Source of the DNA: SKPT01 sp040905445
GTDB taxonomy: Bacteria > Planctomycetota > Phycisphaerae > Phycisphaerales > Phycisphaeraceae
Assembly (NCBI GenBank): GCA_040905445.1
Contig: JBBDRN010000043.1
Coordinates: 1 to 64,000, forward strand
DNA: 64,000 nucleotides
Direction: 5' to 3'
The notes under the pieces are model-generated. The model had not been told where the DNA came from and did no database searches. It worked only from the letters and a program-made list of their open reading frames with translations. Position numbers and translations under genes: made by a program. Position 1 is the stretch's first letter; each line of letters starts with the position of its first letter. Of this stretch, positions 60,393-64,000 are shown piece after piece.

Positions 60393-61202
60393 TTAGGACA
60401 TTGCAAAAAAGCTGTAGACGCGTCGGAGCATGAACTGGACGGCGTCCTGGTAAAGGTAGACGATCAGGCCGACGCAGATGACGAGCATGAGGCCGCCGAC
60501 GACGGAGCGCAGGGCGAAGCCGACGCTGAGGATGTTGAGCCCGGGGACAGTTCGCGCGACGAAGCCGAGGGCGAGTGTCTCGAGGAAGATGAGGCAGATG
60601 ATCGGCAGGGCGATGCGGATGGCGATTTCGAAGGCGGCGGTCAGCAGGCCGAGCATGAGCTGGAGCAGCGAAGCGAAGGCTTCGAAGCCACCAAGGGGGA
60701 TGTGATCGAAGCTGCCGACGAGGGTCATGAGCATGACGCGATGGCCGCCGAGGATGACGAAGACGACGGTGGCGGTGATGAAGAAGAACTCGCCGACGAC
60801 GGTGGACTCCTCGTTCAGGTCGGGGTTGAAGACGCCGGCCGAGCCGGGGAAAACCTGCTGGTCGAGCAGTTGCCCGCCGACCTGCATGGCGATGAGCGGG
60901 AGCGTGGCGGCATAGCCGATGGCGAGGCCGATGAGCAGCTCGAGCCCGACGGCGGCACCGAGGGTCCAGAGGTTCATCGACGCGCCGAGCGCGCTGCCGA
61001 GATGGGTCGCAGCCTCACGGCCGGGTTCGAGGAGCATGGGGTAGATGCAGAACGAGAGGCCGACGACGAGAAAGACCTTGGCATGGCGCAGGATGGCCGG
61101 GCTGCCGAGCACAGGCGCGAGCAGGAAGATGCCGGTGAGGCGGAAGAGGACCATCAGCCAGATGGGCAGGTGGTCGAGCAGTGGTCGGAGGTCGGCGGGC
61201 AT
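60393..61202 (-). CDS. fliR: Flagellar export gate protein FliR
   Basis: 269 aa with about six membrane helices (LVGLSFCIYPMLL, AVGLELLIGLAIGYAATLPL, MLMTLVGSFDHIPLGGF is the conserved loop). Starts MPADLRPLLDHLPIWLMVLFRLTG, N-terminal to the FliR core of the FliPQR channel. The pattern QVGGQLLDQQVF corresponds to the family's conserved Q-x3-Q. Confidence 0.94.
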   Translation of the reverse strand: MPADLRPLLDHLPIWLMVLFRLTGIFLLAPVLGSPAILRHAKVFLVVGLSFCIYPMLLEPGREAATHLGSALGASMNLWTLGAAVGLELLIGLAIGYAATLPLIAMQVGGQLLDQQVFPGSAGVFNPDLNEESTVVGEFFFITATVVFVILGGHRVMLMTLVGSFDHIPLGGFEAFASLLQLMLGLLTAAFEIAIRIALPIICLIFLETLALGFVARTVPGLNILSVGFALRSVVGGLMLVICVGLIVYLYQDAVQFMLRRVYSFFAMS

Positions 61203-61217
61203 GGGGGCGTCTTGATT

Positions 61218-61256
61218 TCTGATTGCTGATTTGGAATTCGGATTTCGGATTTGGAA
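61218..61256. repeat. ATTTCGG / TTCTGATTGCTGATT words
   Basis: TTTCTGATTGCTGATTTGG and GATTTCGGATTTGG words occupy the gap between fliQ and fliR. Confidence 0.65.
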
Positions 61257-61271
61257 CGGTGGAAGGTTGTG

Positions 61272-61526
61272 CTAATACCCGCCGAACATTCGTTCGGCGA
61301 AGTCGAGGATTTTCATGCATATCCACGGCATGACGAAAATGGCGACGATGCCCATGCCGAGGATTTTGGGGACGAAGCTGAGCGTCTGCTCCTGCACCTG
61401 CGTGACCGCCTGCAGCACGCTGACCACCAGGCCGATCGTGAGCGCGGCCGCGAGGATCGGGAAGCTCAGCACGAGCATGAGCCCGAGCGACTCGCGGAGC
61501 ATGTCGATGGCTTGTTCAATGGTCAT
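61272..61526 (-). CDS. fliQ: Flagellar export gate protein FliQ
   Basis: 84 aa, two membrane helices: LMLVLSFPILAAALTIGLVV and ILGMGIVAIFVMPWICMKIL, linked by the conserved SVLQAVTQVQEQTLSFVPK. ATG 61526 (MTIEQAID) is the family start; in-frame upstream codons are not conserved. Confidence 0.96.
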   Translation of the reverse strand: MTIEQAIDMLRESLGLMLVLSFPILAAALTIGLVVSVLQAVTQVQEQTLSFVPKILGMGIVAIFVMPWICMKILDFAERMFGGY

Positions 61527-61552
61527 GGGTGCGGATCCGCAAGGCGTTACCA

Positions 61553-61724
61553 AAGATGCACAGAGACACGGAGGGGACGGCGGAGCTGGCTTGGCGTGTT
61601 ATTCGGGTTTTTTTGTGTGTATCGGGGCTGCGCGAAGCCGCGAGCGGCCGCCCGGCATCGATCTGTGTTCATCCGTGTTCATCTGTGACTGCTTTCTTCG
61701 TCCTCTCTGTGTCTCTGTGTCTCG
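61553..61724. repeat. CACAGAGACACGGAGG and TGTTCATCCGTG words between fliP and fliQ
   Basis: A left CACAGAGACACGGAGG (61558-61574) faces CCTCTCTGTGTCTCTGTG (61693-61717), with TGTGTTCATCCGTGTTCATC (61665-61684) inside. Two repeat families are nested in the longest gap of the flagellar export block (203 bases). Confidence 0.75.
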
Positions 61725-61729
61725 CGCTT

Positions 61730-62671
61730 CTATCCGCTGCCGACGACGGCGAAGCTGTTGAGCAGGTTGCCCGCGACGAGGTTCCAGCCGTCGACCATCA
61801 CGAACAGCAGCAGCTTGAACGGAAGACTTATGAGGATGGGTGGCAACATCAGCATGCCCATGGAGATGAGAATGCTGGCGACGACCATATCGATGATGAG
61901 GAACGGCAGGTAGAGCCGGAAGCCGATGAGGAAGGCCACCTTGAGCTCGCTCAAGACGAAGGCGGGGATGAGGGTGAGCATGTCGACGTCGGCGCGTGTC
62001 AGGTCGCCGGGGCTGGTCGTGTCGACGCCGCGGTAGTTGAGGATCATGTAGACGTCGTCCCAGTTGCCCGCGTGCTCGATCTGGGCGAACATGAAGTCGC
62101 GCACCGGCTGCTTGGCCTGGGTCCATGCCTGGAGCTGGGTGATGCTGCCGGCCTGGAGAGGTTGGATGGCCTCGGTGTTGACGCGTTCGATGGTGGGCGC
62201 CATGACGAGGAAGGTCATGAACAGCGACAGGCCGACGATGACCTGCGACGGCGGCAGGGACTGCGTGCCCATCGCCTGCCGCAGCAGGGCCAGGACGACG
62301 ACGATGCGCGTGAAGCTCGTGCACATCACGAGAATCGCGGGCGCGAGCGAAAGAATCGTCAGCAGCAGGATGATCGACAGCGAAGCGCTCAGCGCTGGCC
62401 CACCATCGTCGGCCCCCGCGCCCGCCGCCTCGCCGTCGCCGCCCATCGGCAGCGCCCGGCTGGCGTGCTCGAGGATCGACAGCGGGTTGGTGAGGTCGAC
62501 GGCCTCGGCGCGCTGCTCGACGGCCTGCGCGTGCGCGAGGCCCGGCGCGGCAAGAAGCACGCCCGCCAGCAGCGCGATGAGCAGCAGCACCGGCGGACAG
62601 GCCGAGCGCGGCGCGCGGGCTTCGCGACGCTCAAGCCATGGCCGCGACACGTTGTGAGCTGACCCGGTCAT
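61730..62671 (-). CDS. fliP: Flagellar export gate protein FliP
   Basis: 313 aa. Cleaved signal peptide (LLLIALLAGVLLAAPGLAHA), then the FliP family core: LSIILLLTILSLAPAILVMC, TSFTRIVVVLALLRQAMGTQ, LPPSQVIVGLSLFMTFLVMA, and PAFVLSELKVAFLIGFRLYL before FLIIDMVVASILISMGMLML. ATG 62671 overlaps the fliO stop (ATGA), so they are coupled. Confidence 0.96.
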   Translation of the reverse strand: MTGSAHNVSRPWLERREARAPRSACPPVLLLIALLAGVLLAAPGLAHAQAVEQRAEAVDLTNPLSILEHASRALPMGGDGEAAGAGADDGGPALSASLSIILLLTILSLAPAILVMCTSFTRIVVVLALLRQAMGTQSLPPSQVIVGLSLFMTFLVMAPTIERVNTEAIQPLQAGSITQLQAWTQAKQPVRDFMFAQIEHAGNWDDVYMILNYRGVDTTSPGDLTRADVDMLTLIPAFVLSELKVAFLIGFRLYLPFLIIDMVVASILISMGMLMLPPILISLPFKLLLFVMVDGWNLVAGNLLNSFAVVGSG

Positions 62672-63546
62672 GGGTTCGTGCCCCCCTTCCCGGCGGCGGT
62701 GCGCAGGCGCGAGAGAAGGCTGGAGAGGGAATCGCGGGCGCGATCGACGAGGTGCTCGCTGTTGTCGCCGCCGAGCTCCGGGTCATAGGCGTGGGCGTCG
62801 TGCTCGGCGCTGAAGCGGTCGAGCGTGCGGGAAAAGCTGCGGCCGTGGTGGGCGGCGGTGACGGCCTGGAGCAGGTCGGCGACCTCGTCGGGCTCGTCGA
62901 CGTTGGCGAGCGTGCGCAGGCCGGCCGCGGAGTCGCCGACGACGAGGATGCGCGGGCCGACGCGGACGAGCAGGATGTGGTTGCGCGGCGCGACGGCCGT
63001 GCGGGAGAGAACCTCGACGACGGGGCTGTGGCCGGCCGCGGCGGGTTGGCCGCCGACTTTCTGCCACGCCCAGCGGATGGCGAGGATGAGGCCGATGACG
63101 ACCGCCAGCGATCCGAGCGTGTTGAGCATCCACGACCCATCGGTCGCCGAGCCGGCGGGCACGTCGTCGCCGGGGCCGAGTGGGCGGGTCTCGCTGGCGG
63201 GGGTGCCGAGCGGCTCGTCGTCGCGCGAAGGATGGGCGGCAGCGGTATCGCCTTCAGACGCGGTAGCCGTGGTGGTGTCGGGGGCGGGGGTGTTGAGGCG
63301 GGCGAGCGAGGCGGTGTCGCGGTCGGCGGGTGCGGCGGGGGACGCGGGGGGATTGGGAGTGGCGGCGGCCGCGGAGGTGGCGGGGATGGCGGGGATGGCG
63401 GGGGTGCGGAGCTCGATGGCTCGCTCGTTGGAGAGCGCGGCCGGGGCCGCGGGCGGCGTCGACGCGGCGCTGGTGGCGGGGGCGGGGCTGGCGATCAGCG
63501 GCAGGGCCAAGGCGACGGCGGCGGCGGCCTGGCGGAGGATGCGCAT
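62668..63546 (-). CDS. fliO: Flagellar biosynthesis protein FliO
   Basis: 292 aa from ATG 63546 (in-frame ATG 63688 would add 47 residues). Signal peptide (AAAVALALPLIASPAPATSA), a long Ala/Pro/Thr-rich linker (IPAIPATSAAAATPNPPASP from GGCGGGGAT words at 63370-63410), one membrane helix (WMLNTLGSLAVVIGLILAIRW) and the FliO C-terminal domain (VVEVLSRTAVAPRNHILLVRVGPRILVVGDS). FliO assists FliP assembly. Tail is longer than usual. Confidence 0.9.
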   Translation of the reverse strand: MRILRQAAAAVALALPLIASPAPATSAASTPPAAPAALSNERAIELRTPAIPAIPATSAAAATPNPPASPAAPADRDTASLARLNTPAPDTTTATASEGDTAAAHPSRDDEPLGTPASETRPLGPGDDVPAGSATDGSWMLNTLGSLAVVIGLILAIRWAWQKVGGQPAAAGHSPVVEVLSRTAVAPRNHILLVRVGPRILVVGDSAAGLRTLANVDEPDEVADLLQAVTAAHHGRSFSRTLDRFSAEHDAHAYDPELGGDNSEHLVDRARDSLSSLLSRLRTAAGKGGTNP

Positions 63547-63779
63547 CGACCGGGGCCGCCCGGCGGCGGCGCGCGGGCTGACCGGCGCGCGGGAGTGCGA
63601 GCGCGGGACAGGGGCCGGATTTGTTGCCGCGGTCGCCGTTGCCGGCGTGGAACGCGTGCTGGGTGGTCGCACCTTCGGGCCCTCCATGGCCACTGGATTG
63701 TCGCCGGCGCATCCTGCGCCGCCCCCGCCCCTTCCGTTTCCCCCGCAATGCAATGCCGCTCGCCACAACAGTGCGCCGG
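63547..63779. other. Gap between fliN and fliO
   Basis: If fliO starts at 63546 this 233-base stretch holds no gene. It could in part be the N-terminus of fliO from ATG 63688. No repeat or promoter is clear. Confidence 0.4.
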
Positions 63780-64000
63780 CTACTCGGCCTTCGCGTCGCC
63801 GCCGGACTCCGCGGCAGGCTTCGCCCGGGCCTCCTCGCCAACCCCGGCACCAGCGCCACCCCCACCACTCGTGCCGGCGCCATCGCTCGCAACGGCGGCG
63901 ACGGGCTGGGCGGGTTCGCCCGGGTGGGTGCCGGCGAGCGCCTGGGCCTCCTCTTCGAGGTCGGCGAGGACTTCGCTGATCCGGATGCAGAAATTGTCGT
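63780..64000 (-). CDS. fliN: Flagellar motor switch protein FliN (C-terminal part)
   Basis: The window ends inside this gene; 72 codons plus the stop are visible. DDNFCIRISEVLADLEEEAQ corresponds to the last strand of FliN/FliM C-ring domains (ENFGIRVTEI-like). About 57 residues of Gly/Ala-rich tail then follow (GAGTSGGGAGAGVGEEARAK) where FliN normally stops. The order fliN-fliO-fliP fits canonical flagellar clusters. FliM/FliN family membership is inferred from the short match and the context. Confidence 0.72.
   Translation of the reverse strand, partial: DNFCIRISEVLADLEEEAQALAGTHPGEPAQPVAAVASDGAGTSGGGGAGAGVGEEARAKPAAESGGDAKAE

Overview
The window is high-GC DNA from a Gram-negative-type bacterium that I place in the Planctomycetota, most likely class Phycisphaerae. 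The reasons are: secreted proteins that pair a dockerin-like double EF-loop repeat with a PEP-CTERM anchor; an LptD-type outer-membrane protein; a complete flagellar export block; a planctomycete-type 79-residue CC/CPRC protein; and many short palindromic and 'word' repeats between and inside genes. No rRNA, tRNA, CRISPR array, phage or classical transposase was found. The placement is inference from gene content, not a phylogeny.

Layout. 0.4-4.8 kb: malate dehydrogenase, a large secreted protein of unknown function, a VOC-fold protein and a P-II signal protein. 4.9-6.3 kb: ammonium transporter, cotranscribed with the P-II gene. 7-10 kb: a 1002-residue secreted protein. 9.9-19 kb: five PEP-CTERM proteins on the minus strand. 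Four of them carry dockerin-like repeats and the fifth looks like a cohesin-type beta-sandwich. 19.5-23.3 kb: lptD and a PmtA-type phospholipid methyltransferase. 23.5-25 kb: thiS, thiG and a LapA-domain protein. 25.3-29 kb: a CapK/PaaK-like adenylase and a GT2-GT4 fusion glycosyltransferase. 29.1-29.9 kb: a VanX/DdpX-type dipeptidase. 29.9-36 kb: a minus-strand lipoprotein operon with two LpoB-like proteins, a COG3014-like protein, a YcfL-like protein, a large CsgG/LpoB-fold candidate and a DUF3568-like lipoprotein. 36-41 kb: DinB-fold protein, VAO-type flavin oxidase, FeeM-type N-acyltransferase, methyltransferase and the small zinc-ribbon candidate. 41.5-51.4 kb: Ser/Thr kinase, DUF58 protein, TatD, PurB, ECF sigma factor with a membrane anti-sigma candidate, and ComEC. 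51.5-53.9 kb: a YyaL/DUF255 thioredoxin protein fused to a DsbD-alpha-like domain. 54-64 kb: flagellar genes on the minus strand in the order fliN (partial), fliO, fliP, fliQ, fliR, flhB, [four-helix-bundle gene], flhA, flhF, flhG.

Functional themes are nitrogen sensing and uptake (amt plus P-II), envelope building (LptD, PmtA, LpoB/YcfL set, glycosyltransferase, dipeptidase), cell-surface display (PEP-CTERM/dockerin cluster) and flagellar protein export.

The most unusual signal is repetitive. Several families of short 'words' occur as inverted pairs between genes and also as in-frame insertions in conserved genes. Examples are tandem GGTGGCGGG, ATTTCGG and AATTCAAA words, CGCGAAG arrays, CACAGAGG arrays and palindromic hairpins. 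The DUF58 protein carries two of these word families right after its metal-binding motif. A four-helix-bundle gene related to the S23/Avd family sits inside the flagellar operon between perfect 23-bp inverted repeats. An acidic module ending in EWGQWG is shared by otherwise unrelated surface proteins.
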